This document shows positions 7,891 to 16,826 of a stretch of 47,102 nucleotides of DNA, piece by piece. How positions within the stretch are numbered: the stretch's first letter is position 1; every line of letters begins with the position of its first letter. Source of the DNA: an uncultured Alloprevotella sp. (lineage in GTDB: Bacteria > Bacteroidota > Bacteroidia > Bacteroidales > Bacteroidaceae); assembly GCA_944320745.1 (NCBI GenBank), contig CALUIN010000011.1, positions 1 to 47,102 on the forward strand, read 5' to 3'. A program made the position numbers and the translations under genes. The notes under the pieces were generated by a model. The model did not search any database, was not told where the DNA came from, and was given only the letters and a program-made list of their open reading frames with translations.

Positions 7891-10020
7891 TCAGCGCAGA
7901 AGGGCGGACAGCTGCCGCGCCAGGACGGCGTAGCCCCCGGGCGTGAGATGGATGAAGTCGCCGCCGACAAGGCCGGGGCGCAGGCGGCCCGCCTCGTCCA
8001 GGAACCACGGGAGCGGGCTGACGTACTCGGCGCGCCCGAAGCGGCGGCTGCGGAGCAGTTCGTGCACGCGCAGGCAGCTGCGCCGCAGCTCCGACCCGTC
8101 CGCGCCGGCGGGCAGGAGGCCCAGCACGACGACGCGCGCCGCGGGAAACTGCCGGCATGCCGCTTCCGTCACGGCCGCGATGCCGGCTGCCACCTCTTCG
8201 GGCCAGGCCCCGTCCGCGACGAGGTTGTTCACGCCGATGGCGATGACTACGTTCTCCGGCCGGCAGGCGGCGTAGTCCCCCTGCCGCAGGCGCCAGAGGA
8301 GGTTTTGCGTGCGGTCGCCCGATATGCCGGCGCTCTCCCATTGTCCTGCCCCGAAGGCGCTGTCCATGACCGCCTGGCCGGGCCGGTGGGTCACAAGGCG
8401 CCGGCTGCCGCCGCAGCCCTGCATGATGGAATTGCCCAGGAAGAGGACGCGGAGCGTGCGGCCCGCGATGGTGCCCGTGATGTCGCGCGCCACGGCGTGC
8501 CATTCCGCCCCTGCCGCCCATCCCGCGCCGGAGCGGAACTCGTTGCCCGGGACAGGGCGCGTCGCATCGTCGGGGAGAAGTCCTGTGGCCCGGAGGATGA
8601 AGCGGACGACGGGCGAGGGGTCGGCAAGTGAGTGGGGATGGTGGCCCGCGCCCGGCTTATGGATGACGCGCAGCGTGCCGCCGTCGCGTTGCATCGCGGC
8701 CTCGAAGAGCGCCGTGTTTTCCGCTACGGGGACTACGTTGTCCGCGTCGCCCACGACGTGCAGGCAGGGAATGCCGGCCCTGGCGATGCGTCCGGCAAGG
8801 TCCAGCGGGTTGCCTTTCCAGGCCAGCGCCTGTGCCTCGTCGGTGAAGCCGTAGGCGCGGAACAGCGCCTCGGCATCGGCTTCCGAACGGGCGGAAGCGC
8901 CGTGGCCCAGGGGCCAGCTCTTGATGTCGAGCACCGGAGCGTCGGCATAGATGCATGCCACGCGGCGCGGGTGGCGGGCGGCCCAGTTGTAGACGGGCAG
9001 GCCGCCGCGGCTCATGCCTTCGAGCACGACGCGCCGCGACAGTCCCAGGCGGCGCATGCGGCGGTAGAAGGCGTCCCAGCGCTTCAGGGCGGCCGGGGCG
9101 CCGTAGAGGCCGGCCACGTCGCAGTAGGCCACGTGGAAGCCCTGCTCGAGCAGGGCGATGTCCGTTTGCGGCTCGTGCCCCCAGAAGCGCGCCCGGAGCA
9201 CCCACGGGCGGCCCGGGGCCGCGTGGCGTGGCCGTACCAGCTTGCAGGCCGCGCCGTCCGTCTCGAAGTCATAAGCCTCGAAGCCGTGGAAATTGAACGG
9301 GCGGGCGCCGTCCGGCAGACTGACGGCTTCCGGCTGCTCCGGGCTGGCGGCGCGCAGGAGGTATTGCCCGATACGCCGGGCCATGAGCCCCGCGCCGATG
9401 GTCGACGGGTGCAGGCGGTCCGGCATAAGGGCGGCGTCCCACCGGTCGCCGAAGAGGTCCGTCAGGCGGACAATGCCGTAGCCCTCGCGCCAGGCCGTTT
9501 CCTCCACCGCGCCGCAGACGTCGCCCTCGATGAGCGCGGGACTGATGGTGTTTTCCTCTTCCAGAAAGCAGCGGACGGGCGTGAGCAGCACGACGCGGGG
9601 CCGCGAGGGAAGGTCGCGGTAGGCCGCGGCCAGGCTGCGGTAGTCCGCCAGAAAGGCCGCCCGTCCGCGCCAGTTCTGCGGTTTCGTGTCGTTCGTGCCC
9701 ATCTTGAGCAGGACCACGTCCGGCGCGAAGTCGCGCGAGGCGCGCCAGGCCGCTGTCGCCGTGTAGGGGTGGTCGCCCTGCGGCGAGGCGGTCGTGCCCG
9801 ACACGCCGAAGTTGCGCACCTCGTAGCCGTTGCCGAGGTAGGCTTGCAGTTGGGCGGGGTAGCTGTTGGCGTCGCGGTTGGGGATGCCGGCGCCGTAGGT
9901 AATGCTGTTGCCTACGCAGGCCACGCGCAGAGGCCGCCGCTCCGACCGCGTCTGCGCGGCCGTTGTCAGTGTCAGCAGGCAGGCCAGGCAGAGCGTGGCC
10001 CAGTGTGGGAGGTTCTTCAT
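7891..10020 (-). CDS. Secreted three-domain esterase: GDSL / alpha-beta hydrolase / GDSL
   Basis: A 709-residue protein with a signal peptide (MKNLPHWATLCLACLLTLTTAAQ). The first SGNH domain (about 30-225) has VGNSIT with Ser39, GTND with Asn110 and the Asp201/His204 pair in DRLHP. The middle alpha/beta hydrolase (about 240-480) has a nucleophile elbow GMSRGG (Ser337), GDAD (Asp425) and GAGHHPH. The second SGNH domain (about 520-709) has LGNSIM (Ser531), GVNN and DFIHLT (Asp688/His691). All three triads look intact, so it could remove several acyl groups from one glycan in the periplasm or outside. A near-canonical -7 box (TACTTTTA, 10075-10082) precedes it. The substrate cannot be told from sequence. 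Confidence 0.88.
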   Translation of the reverse strand: MKNLPHWATLCLACLLTLTTAAQTRSERRPLRVACVGNSITYGAGIPNRDANSYPAQLQAYLGNGYEVRNFGVSGTTASPQGDHPYTATAAWRASRDFAPDVVLLKMGTNDTKPQNWRGRAAFLADYRSLAAAYRDLPSRPRVVLLTPVRCFLEEENTISPALIEGDVCGAVEETAWREGYGIVRLTDLFGDRWDAALMPDRLHPSTIGAGLMARRIGQYLLRAASPEQPEAVSLPDGARPFNFHGFEAYDFETDGAACKLVRPRHAAPGRPWVLRARFWGHEPQTDIALLEQGFHVAYCDVAGLYGAPAALKRWDAFYRRMRRLGLSRRVVLEGMSRGGLPVYNWAARHPRRVACIYADAPVLDIKSWPLGHGASARSEADAEALFRAYGFTDEAQALAWKGNPLDLAGRIARAGIPCLHVVGDADNVVPVAENTALFEAAMQRDGGTLRVIHKPGAGHHPHSLADPSPVVRFILRATGLLPDDATRPVPGNEFRSGAGWAAGAEWHAVARDITGTIAGRTLRVLFLGNSIMQGCGGSRRLVTHRPGQAVMDSAFGAGQWESAGISGDRTQNLLWRLRQGDYAACRPENVVIAIGVNNLVADGAWPEEVAAGIAAVTEAACRQFPAARVVVLGLLPAGADGSELRRSCLRVHELLRSRRFGRAEYVSPLPWFLDEAGRLRPGLVGGDFIHLTPGGYAVLARQLSALLR

Positions 10021-10220
10021 GGTGAGGAGCGTTTTTGGGGAGGTGGGGCGCGTCCGTATCGCCCCGCGGCATGTAAAAGTACGCCTTTTTTATCACTTCC
10101 CCCCATTCCTTCCGTCCGTTTTTTTCAAGGGAGTGGCGAAGCCGTTTCCGTGTTTTTTCCGGCACGGGAGGTCCGGGCCGGAAGGCGGCCGCGGGCGGAA
10201 ACGGGGACTCAGGAGAAGAA

Positions 10221-10265
10221 TAAGGCCCGCGCCGCCGGCAATAATCGCCGGCGGCGCGGGCCTTA
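10221..10265 (-). terminator. Strong hairpin downstream of the outer-membrane barrel gene
   Basis: A perfect 19-bp inverted repeat (10221-10239 with 10247-10265) over a 7-base AATAATC loop, beginning TAAGGCCCGC and ending GGGCCTTA. On the minus strand it is followed by TTCTTCTCC. It lies 20 bases beyond the stop of the gene ending at 10285, so terminator or 3'-end stabiliser is the natural reading. Confidence 0.75.
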
Positions 10266-10284
10266 GGGCGGCGGGGCGCGGGAG

Positions 10285-13197
10285 TCAGCGCTTCTTCACC
10301 GGCGTGGTGAAGCGGTAGATGGCGTGGAGCATGACGTAGCGCGGGATGACGTTGCGGTAGGTCTCCGTGCGGCCCTGGGAGTTGATGCTTTGCCACACGT
10401 TGGAAAGCTGGCCGAGGATGTCGAAGCCGTCGACGATGAGGGCGAAATTGCCTTTGAGGAAGCGTTTGGCCAGGCGGACGTTCCAGACGAGGTCGTTCGT
10501 GTTGGCCGAGGCGTCCTCGTAGCCGCGGCGGCTGTACATGACGAGGTCGGTGGACAGCTCGAAGTCGAGCGGCAGTTTCCACGATACGGTGGGTCCGTAG
10601 TTGTATTCCCACACGTTGACGGTCTGGAAGTCGGCGCGGTCGCTGAGGGCCTGGTTCCAGGAAGCGTAGCCCTTGACGCCGACTTGCAGGTTGGAGCCAA
10701 GGCGGTAGTCGAGTTTCAGCGTCTCGGTGAGCCAGTGGGTGCGGACGGTGCTGCGGGAGGGGGCCACGGCGTTGTCCACGGAAATGAGGTCCACGTTGTG
10801 GTAGAACTGGTAGCGCGTGAAGGTGGAGAGGGTGAGCTGCTTTTTCCGGTCGAGGGGGAATGAGTAGTTCACGTTGCCGATGAGGAGGTAGTTGCCGTTG
10901 ACGTTGTCCGGGCGGTAGGTGCGCACGCCGGTGGCGCGGTCGTAGACGTAGGCCCATGCCCGGGCGTTTCTCGTGATGTTGTAGCTGGCATCGGCCGAGA
11001 AGGTGCGGCCCTTTCCCGTATTGACCCTCCGGTAGGAGAGGGAGACGAAGTGGCGCTGCGTGTTTTTCAGCGCGGGGTTGCCGTGGTAGATGTTGAGGGG
11101 GTCGGAGTTGTCCTCAATGTCGATGAGGTCCGTCATGCCCGGAGTTTGGGTGGAGATGTTGTAGTCCAGCCGCACGGTGTGGCGGCTTTCCTTGTCCCAC
11201 ATGTACTGGACGTAGCTGTTGAGTCCGGGCAGGACGGAGGTGCGCGAGCGCACGCCGTCGAAGTCGCCCCGCTTGTAGTCCAGGCGTTCGTGCTCGACGG
11301 TGAGCGGTATGCTCACGTTGTAGTAGAGCGCGGGCGAGAAGCTTTCGCCGTAGTAGTGGTAGTCGACGATGCTGACGGTGAAATTGTGGCGGGTCGTGGT
11401 CTGGTCCAGCTGGTAACTGTTCCACTCGTCCATGGTCACCATGACGGCCTGCGCCTCGGAGGGCAGTGCGCCGACAGGCTGCTGTGTGCCCTGTCCCCAT
11501 CCGTCGATTTCGTCGAGGCGGTAGAGGGCGTTGTCGTGCTCCCGGTACGTCTGGCTGAGGCGGTAGGAGAAGTCCATGTAGAGGTTGCCCTTGATGGTGA
11601 GCAGGTAGGAGGGCGCAATGTGGTAGGAGAAGTTGCGGTTGGGGCGGTCGGGGTTCCAGCGGTTGCGGAAGTCGGTCCCGGCGTCGGTTCCGGCGGAGGG
11701 GAAGTCGAGCTGGTAGTGGTTGAAGTTGTCGGCGTGGCTGTCGGAATAGCTGACGTTGCCCGACAGTCCGAGCAGGTCGTTGAAAATGGCTTTCTTGATG
11801 ATGTTGAAGCCAAGGTTGCCGGAGTAGCTCTCGCTGTTGTTCTTCTGCTCCGTGAGGTAGCGGTTGACGGCCAGGCGGCGCATCCAGGGCCCTGCGTCGG
11901 GCTGGCGGATACTGTCGAAGAGGGCCGCCGGGTCCGCGATGTCGGGGTCGGCGGAGAAGGTGGCCGAGGCGGAGCTGGCTTGGAAGCGCTGCTTGGAGTA
12001 GCTGAAGTTGGGGCTGACGTGGATGGTCAGGCCTTGGTTGGGCTTGAACTCCCACTGGTGGTTGGTGGAAAGGGAGATGTTGTGGGCCTTCGACGCGTTT
12101 TCGGAACGGGTCCAGTTGTTGCCCTCGGGCAGGAAGTTTTCCTGGGCCGACCTGGTGTAGTTGTCCACGTCGGAATGGGAGAACGTGGCCGACCCGTTAA
12201 TCTTGAAGCGCTGGCGCCGGTCTTTGATGAGGTAGTCCAGCCCGCCCATCTTGGTGGCCAGCAGGCCGGAGGGCATTTTCTCGGGTGTCCATTCGCTCGT
12301 CTCGCCGGGCTTGCGGTTGTCGTTCAGGTTGTTGATGTTGGCATAGGCCGTGACGCGCGACTGGGGGGTGAAGCGCATGGCGAAGAGGTGGGCCAGGTAG
12401 CGTTGGCGCGTGCCGTATCCGCCCTCGAAGTTGCCCATCCAGCCGATGGAGTATTCCCGTTTCAGCTTCACGTCCATGACGTAGTGCTCGTCGCCGAGCT
12501 TGAGTCCCGTCATCTGGCTCCGGATGCCGTATTTGTCGTAGACCTCCACGTTTTCCACGGTGTAGGCCGGCAGGTTTTCGAGCATGATTTTGTGGTTGCC
12601 GCGGAAGAAGTCCTCGCCGTTGAGCAGGAGGCTTTCCACCTGTTTGCCGTTGACGGTGATGACGCCGTTGTCCTTCAGTTCCACGCCCGGCAGCTGCTTG
12701 ATGAGGGCGTCGAGCATGGAGCCTTCGGCGAGCTGGAAAGCGTCGGCGTTGTAGACGAGCGTGTCGCCGCGGGAGTAGAACTTCACCTTCGTGGCCTGGA
12801 CCACGGCCTCGCCCAGCTTCTGCTCGCGGCGGAGGTCCATGTGCGCGTCGCCTGTGAAGAAACCGAGTTCGCGCTTCCTGAAGCGGTGGGGTGCCAGGCG
12901 GAAGGAGGTCGGTTCGTACCCTTCCTTCTCCAGGCGCACGATGCCGCCCTTGAAGTCGGCTTCCACGTAGAAGTAGTAGGCGCCCCAGCGGTCATTGTTC
13001 TGGATATTCGGATTGGTGACCATGGAGTCGACCAGCACGCTGTCCGGCGTGTACAGGTAGGCCTTGACGTAGTCAATGCGCTGGTTGGTGAAGGTGGTGA
13101 AGATGCCGCCGTAGATCAAGTGGTCCTTGTCCGCCGCGGCGGGGGCGGCGAAGAGGACTGTGGCCGCGAGGGCCAGCAGGAAGCGCAGGGTTTTCAT
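10285..13197 (-). CDS. TonB-dependent-receptor-like outer-membrane beta-barrel protein (paralogue A)
   Basis: A 970-residue protein; I start it at ATG 13195-13197 (MKTLRFLLALAATVLFAAPAAA, a signal peptide) rather than at the longer open frame. A carboxypeptidase-regulatory-like beta-sandwich (about 25-115) is followed by a plug-like region with LIKQLPGVELKDNG and VESLLLNGEDFFRGN, then a long barrel with alternating aromatic/polar strands. The end reads RNVIPRYVMLHAIYRF. Strongly similar in order and wording to the gene at 37212 and more distantly to 40483. The family sits in the outer membrane; ligand unknown. A TACATTTG -7 box is at 13281-13288. Confidence 0.88.
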   Translation of the reverse strand: MKTLRFLLALAATVLFAAPAAADKDHLIYGGIFTTFTNQRIDYVKAYLYTPDSVLVDSMVTNPNIQNNDRWGAYYFYVEADFKGGIVRLEKEGYEPTSFRLAPHRFRKRELGFFTGDAHMDLRREQKLGEAVVQATKVKFYSRGDTLVYNADAFQLAEGSMLDALIKQLPGVELKDNGVITVNGKQVESLLLNGEDFFRGNHKIMLENLPAYTVENVEVYDKYGIRSQMTGLKLGDEHYVMDVKLKREYSIGWMGNFEGGYGTRQRYLAHLFAMRFTPQSRVTAYANINNLNDNRKPGETSEWTPEKMPSGLLATKMGGLDYLIKDRRQRFKINGSATFSHSDVDNYTRSAQENFLPEGNNWTRSENASKAHNISLSTNHQWEFKPNQGLTIHVSPNFSYSKQRFQASSASATFSADPDIADPAALFDSIRQPDAGPWMRRLAVNRYLTEQKNNSESYSGNLGFNIIKKAIFNDLLGLSGNVSYSDSHADNFNHYQLDFPSAGTDAGTDFRNRWNPDRPNRNFSYHIAPSYLLTIKGNLYMDFSYRLSQTYREHDNALYRLDEIDGWGQGTQQPVGALPSEAQAVMVTMDEWNSYQLDQTTTRHNFTVSIVDYHYYGESFSPALYYNVSIPLTVEHERLDYKRGDFDGVRSRTSVLPGLNSYVQYMWDKESRHTVRLDYNISTQTPGMTDLIDIEDNSDPLNIYHGNPALKNTQRHFVSLSYRRVNTGKGRTFSADASYNITRNARAWAYVYDRATGVRTYRPDNVNGNYLLIGNVNYSFPLDRKKQLTLSTFTRYQFYHNVDLISVDNAVAPSRSTVRTHWLTETLKLDYRLGSNLQVGVKGYASWNQALSDRADFQTVNVWEYNYGPTVSWKLPLDFELSTDLVMYSRRGYEDASANTNDLVWNVRLAKRFLKGNFALIVDGFDILGQLSNVWQSINSQGRTETYRNVIPRYVMLHAIYRFTTPVKKR

Positions 13198-13280
13198 AGG
13201 CCAAGGTGGTGTAGGTGTTGTTGTTTTTCTTGTCTCTGTCCTTCGGCGGCCCCTGCGGGGTGCGCGGAGGTGTATGGCGG

Positions 13281-13288
13281 CAAATGTA
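13281..13288 (-). promoter_or_regulatory. -7 box TACATTTG for the barrel gene at 10285-13197
   Basis: A minus-strand TACATTTG matches TAnnTTTG and lies 83 bases before the chosen start codon in an A/T-rich patch. No good -33 TTTG is at the standard spacing. Confidence 0.5.
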
Positions 13289-13351
13289 TAAAATGTTTTT
13301 GAAAGAAAAAATCGGGGGGGTAAAAAACTAAAATTCGGGTATTTTTGTTTC

Positions 13352-13399
13352 AAAAAGCCTGTGCGGACCGGGTTTTTCAGTTGTCCGGTCCGCACAGGC
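13352..13399 (-). terminator. Rho-independent terminator of the acpP-fabF-rnc operon
   Basis: A perfect 15-bp stem, GCCTGTGCGGACCGG (13357-13371) with 13385-13399, and a 13-base loop. On the minus strand it is followed by TTTTTGAAAC. It stands 35 bases after the rnc stop codon. Confidence 0.9.
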
Positions 13400-13434
13400 G
13401 GCTCTTACTTGGTGGCAGGCAGGCGGCCGCGGGA

Positions 13435-15384
13435 TCAGTCCGCGTGCCCGGCCCAGGCGGCTTCCTCGGCTTGGCTGATGATGGCTTCGCGGCGGGCCAT
13501 CTCCTCACGGCGGGCTTCGTCGTTGTCCTCGCTGTCGCGGCGCTGACGGGGGCGCTGGCGGCGGGCGGGGCGTTCGGCGTCGGCGGAGCTGTTGGCAGCG
13601 GAGGGTGTTTCCGGCTTGTCGCCGTTGCTGCGGTCGCTGCGGCGGGAGCGTTTGCGGCGGGGAGCGTTCTGCGCGGCTGTCGTCTCGTTGTCGGCCTCTG
13701 TCGTCTCGGCGGTCTCTGGCTTCTCGGCGGTTGCGTCGGAGGGTTTCCGGCGGCCGCGGCGTGTGCGGTTGCGGCGGGATTTGCCTTGCGCGGCGGCAGT
13801 GTCCTGTGCGTCGGCTGCGGCGTTGCTTTCGTTCTCGGCCTGATTGTCGGCCTCGTTCAGTTCGTCGGTTTGCGGCTCGGCGTTGGTCTGCGTTTCTGCC
13901 TGCGGCGTGGCAGCAGGTGAGGCGTCGGCTGGAGCGTGGGCAGCTTGCGGTGTTTCTGCGGCCCCGGTGCTGGCTGCGGCATCGGGTTGCGGCAGGTCGG
14001 GCTGTGCTTTGGTCTGCGAAGCGGCGTCCTGGGCGGCGTCCTGCGGCGCGGCCGCGCGGCTACGGCGGGAACGTTCGGCGGCTTCGGGCTGCGGGGCCGC
14101 GGCTGCGGCGTCGGGCTGCGGCGTGGCGGCCTTGTCGTTGCGCGGCAGGGAGAGGTGCTTCTCGGCGCGCGGCAGCGCTTCAGTCTTGGGCGTGTCCTGG
14201 CGCGGCAGCGCTTCGGTCTTGGGCGCGTTCTGTCGCGGCAGCGCTTCGGTCTTGGGCGCGTCCTGGCGGGGCAGCGCTTCGGTCTTGGGCGTGTCCTGGC
14301 GTGGCAGCGCTTCAGTCTTGGGCGTGTCCTGTCGGGGCAGGCGCAGCTGCGGGGTGCGGGCGGCCTCGGCTTTTTCGGCCGGGGCGGCGGCGTCCCGCCG
14401 TTCGGTGCGGGAGCGTGCGTTTCCGCTCTGGCGTGCGGCGGCCTGCTGGGCGGGTTTCTTCTCCTGGATCTGGCGTGCGGCGCGGTTGGCGTTGTCCGGC
14501 TGTCCGGGTGCGGACTTGGCGTGGCGGCTGGTGCGCGTGCGGCTTTGGCGTATTTCCTCTTCTATCTCGTCGATGCGGGGCACGTCGCACACTTCGTCGG
14601 CTTCCATGGCGGTGCGCTTTTCCTTGGCGCGGAAGATGCGGTCGATGAGTTGCGGTTCGCGGCGCAGGCGGGTGAGTGCGGCGCGCGCGGCGGCCTGCTG
14701 GCTTTCCTTTTTGGAGTAGCCTTGTCCGTCGCTGATGTTGATGCCTTCTATGATGACGGTGCTGCGGAAGTAGGGGCTGTTGCTGTCGGCCTGCTGGGGT
14801 TCGCTGCTGCGGTAGTCGGCCTGGATGCGGTTTTTCTGTGTCCACTCCAGGAGCTTGCTTTTGAAGTTGACTTCCTGGTGGGCCAGGCCGTCGACGTCGA
14901 CGAGGCGTCCGAGTATGCGCCGTTCGATGAACCACTTGCAGTGTGCGTAGCCGCGGTCGAGGTAGATGGCTCCGACGAGGGCTTCGAAGGCGTTGCCGCC
15001 GATGTAGCTGTTGTGGGAGCGGGTGCTGGCGCTGCGCTGTACGAGGCGGTCCAGTCCGAGCTTTTCGGCCAGGCGGTTGAGTGTGGCGCGCTGTACGATT
15101 TTGCTGCGTGTGCTGGTGAGGAATCCTTCGGGCTTGCTGGGGTAGCGGTGGAAGACGATGTCGCTCACGACGGCTTCGAGGATGGCGTCGCCGAGGTATT
15201 CGAGGCGTTCGTTGTTGAGTGCTTGTCCGCTCTTGCCGCGGTATGCGCGCGACTTGTGGGAGAGTGCGATGCGGTAGATTTCGAGGCGGTGGGGGTAGAA
15301 TCCGAGGATCTGGTACAAGGCGTTAGGGAGCTGTTTTTCCTTTTGGAAGGCGAGCTTTACCTTGTCTATGAGGTTATGGATCAT
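13435..15384 (-). CDS. rnc: Ribonuclease III with a long repeat-bearing disordered C-terminal tail
   Basis: A 649-residue protein. Residues 1-165 are the RNase III catalytic domain: NERLEYLGDAILEAVVSDIV carries the metal-binding Glu/Asp cluster, and GNAFEALVGAIYLDRG is the second half-site. Residues about 168-245 are a dsRNA-binding domain ending KKESQQAAARAALTRLRR. The remaining 400 residues are low-complexity Ala/Gln/Pro/Glu-rich with five tandem LPRQDTPKTEA-type units and basic clusters (SRRNRTRRGRRK, PRRKRSRRSDRS, PARRQRPRQRR) near the end. Bacterial RNase III is normally about 220-350 residues. It is the last gene of acpP-fabF-rnc, with a strong hairpin in the fabF-rnc gap. The tail may bind RNA or partner proteins, as the RNase E tail does; that is inference. 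Confidence 0.92.
   Translation of the reverse strand: MIHNLIDKVKLAFQKEKQLPNALYQILGFYPHRLEIYRIALSHKSRAYRGKSGQALNNERLEYLGDAILEAVVSDIVFHRYPSKPEGFLTSTRSKIVQRATLNRLAEKLGLDRLVQRSASTRSHNSYIGGNAFEALVGAIYLDRGYAHCKWFIERRILGRLVDVDGLAHQEVNFKSKLLEWTQKNRIQADYRSSEPQQADSNSPYFRSTVIIEGINISDGQGYSKKESQQAAARAALTRLRREPQLIDRIFRAKEKRTAMEADEVCDVPRIDEIEEEIRQSRTRTSRHAKSAPGQPDNANRAARQIQEKKPAQQAAARQSGNARSRTERRDAAAPAEKAEAARTPQLRLPRQDTPKTEALPRQDTPKTEALPRQDAPKTEALPRQNAPKTEALPRQDTPKTEALPRAEKHLSLPRNDKAATPQPDAAAAAPQPEAAERSRRSRAAAPQDAAQDAASQTKAQPDLPQPDAAASTGAAETPQAAHAPADASPAATPQAETQTNAEPQTDELNEADNQAENESNAAADAQDTAAAQGKSRRNRTRRGRRKPSDATAEKPETAETTEADNETTAAQNAPRRKRSRRSDRSNGDKPETPSAANSSADAERPARRQRPRQRRDSEDNDEARREEMARREAIISQAEEAAWAGHAD
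14171..14335 (-). repeat. Five tandem 33-bp repeats inside rnc
   Basis: Units start at 14171, 14204, 14237, 14270 and 14303. Each encodes an 11-residue LPRQ(D/N)(T/A)PKTEA unit. Differences are single bases (for example D to N in one copy, T to A in two), so the array is young or kept uniform and probably varies in copy number among strains. It lies wholly in frame. Confidence 0.95.
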
Positions 15385-15433
15385 TCTGTAGGTCTTGGGG
15401 AAAGGAGTGCCCGGCCGGCGCGTAGACGCGCGG

Positions 15434-15494
15434 AGGGCAACCGGCGGCGACGGCGGGCGGCGCGTGTCCGCCTCCTGTCGCTTCCGGTTGCCCT
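15434..15494 (-). other. Strong hairpin in the fabF-rnc intercistronic gap
   Basis: AGGGCAACCGG (15434-15444) pairs with CCGGTTGCCCT (15484-15494), and the interior continues pairing (CGAC with GTCG, GGGCGG with CCGCC), giving a stem of over 20 bp with small bulges. There is no U-tract on the minus strand. It sits about 50 bases before the rnc start codon, the position expected for an RNase III processing site. Confidence 0.6.
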
Positions 15495-15521
15495 CTCCGC
15501 CGTCATATGTGTGCCGGGGGG

Positions 15522-16787
15522 TTATGGTTTGAACTTCTTCATGATGCAGCAGGCGTTGTGTCCGCCGAATCCGAAGGTGTTGCTCAGCGCGGCGCGGATG
15601 GGGCGTTCCTGTGCCTGGTTGAAGGTGAAGTTGAGGCGGTAGTCGATGTTCTCGTCCTCGTCGCCTGCTTCGTGGTTGATGGTGGGGGGGACGATGTCGT
15701 CGCGCACGGCCAGGCAGCAGGCTATGGCCTCTACGGCGCCGGCTGCGCCGAGCAGGTGTCCGGTCATGGACTTGGTGGAGCTGATGTTGAGCTTGTAGGC
15801 GTGCTCGCCGAAGAGCTGTACGATGGCCTTGGCCTCGGAGACGTCGCCCACGGGGGTGGAGGTGCCGTGCACGTTGATGTAGTCGATGTCTTCGGGGGTC
15901 ATGCCGGCGTCCTCGAGGGCGTTTTCCATGACGAGGCGTGCGCCGAGTCCTTCGGGGTGGCTGGCGGTGATGTGGTAGGCGTCGGCGGACATGCCTACGC
16001 CGGCCACCTCGCAGTAGATTCTGGCGCCGCGTGCCAGTGCGTGGCCGAGCTCTTCAAGGATGAGGCATCCGGCTCCTTCGCCCATGACGAATCCGTCGCG
16101 GCTGGCGCTGAAGGGGCGCGAGGCGTGCTGGGGGTCGTCGTTGCGGGTGGAGAGGGCGTGCATGGCGGTGAATCCGCCTACGCCTGCGGGCCAGATGGCG
16201 GCTTCGGCGCCTCCGGTGACGATGGCGTCGGCCTTGCCCAGGCGGATGAGGTTGAAGGCGTCGGCCAGGGCGTTGGTGGAGGAAGCGCAGGCCGCGGTCG
16301 TCGTGTAGTTGGGGCCGTGGAAGCCGTACTTGATGGAGATTTCGCCGGAGGCGATGTCGGCTATCATTTTGGGGATGAAGAAGGGGTTGTACTTCGGGCC
16401 CATCTCGGCGCCGTTGACGGCGTAGTTGCCGGCTTCTTCCTCGAAGGTGTGGATGCCGCCGATGCCTACGCCCAGGATGACGCCGATGCGGTTACGGTTC
16501 ACCTTCTCCAGGTCCATGCCCGAGTCCTTGACGGCCTCCATGGCGGCCACGAGGGCGTACTGCTCGTAGAGGTCCATCTTGCGGGCTTCCTTGCGGTCGA
16601 TGTAGTCCGTCACTTTGAAGTCCTTCACCTCGCAGGCGAACTGTGCCTTGAACTTCGAGGCGTCGAAGTGCGTGATGGGGCCTGCGCCGCTGACGCCTTT
16701 CTTCATGTTTTCCCACGTTTCGTCCACCGTCTTGCCCAGCGGGGTCAGCGCGCCGAGACCCGTCACGACGACTCTTTTCAATTCCAT
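15522..16787 (-). CDS. fabF: 3-oxoacyl-[acyl-carrier-protein] synthase II
   Basis: A 421-residue condensing enzyme that extends acyl-ACP with malonyl-ACP in fatty acid synthesis. The start MELKRVVVTGLGALTPLG is canonical. Catalytic Cys167 is in TTTAACASSTNALADAF, and the two active-site histidines are in NVHGTSTPVGD and KSMTGHLLGAAGA. The C-terminal FGFGGHNAC loop is present. I set the start at ATG 16785-16787; the frame is open further upstream through the palindromic spacer, but those residues are not FabF-like. Middle gene of the conserved acpP-fabF-rnc order. Confidence 0.96.
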   Translation of the reverse strand: MELKRVVVTGLGALTPLGKTVDETWENMKKGVSGAGPITHFDASKFKAQFACEVKDFKVTDYIDRKEARKMDLYEQYALVAAMEAVKDSGMDLEKVNRNRIGVILGVGIGGIHTFEEEAGNYAVNGAEMGPKYNPFFIPKMIADIASGEISIKYGFHGPNYTTTAACASSTNALADAFNLIRLGKADAIVTGGAEAAIWPAGVGGFTAMHALSTRNDDPQHASRPFSASRDGFVMGEGAGCLILEELGHALARGARIYCEVAGVGMSADAYHITASHPEGLGARLVMENALEDAGMTPEDIDYINVHGTSTPVGDVSEAKAIVQLFGEHAYKLNISSTKSMTGHLLGAAGAVEAIACCLAVRDDIVPPTINHEAGDEDENIDYRLNFTFNQAQERPIRAALSNTFGFGGHNACCIMKKFKP

Positions 16788-16826
16788 GTTGCTTCGGTTT
16801 TTATATTGGTGCGCTCCCTTCCATAT

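Noticed and set aside
14171-14335. Regular 33-bp units suggesting a CRISPR array
   Set aside because: The units are contiguous with no spacers and encode an in-frame 11-residue repeat in RNase III.
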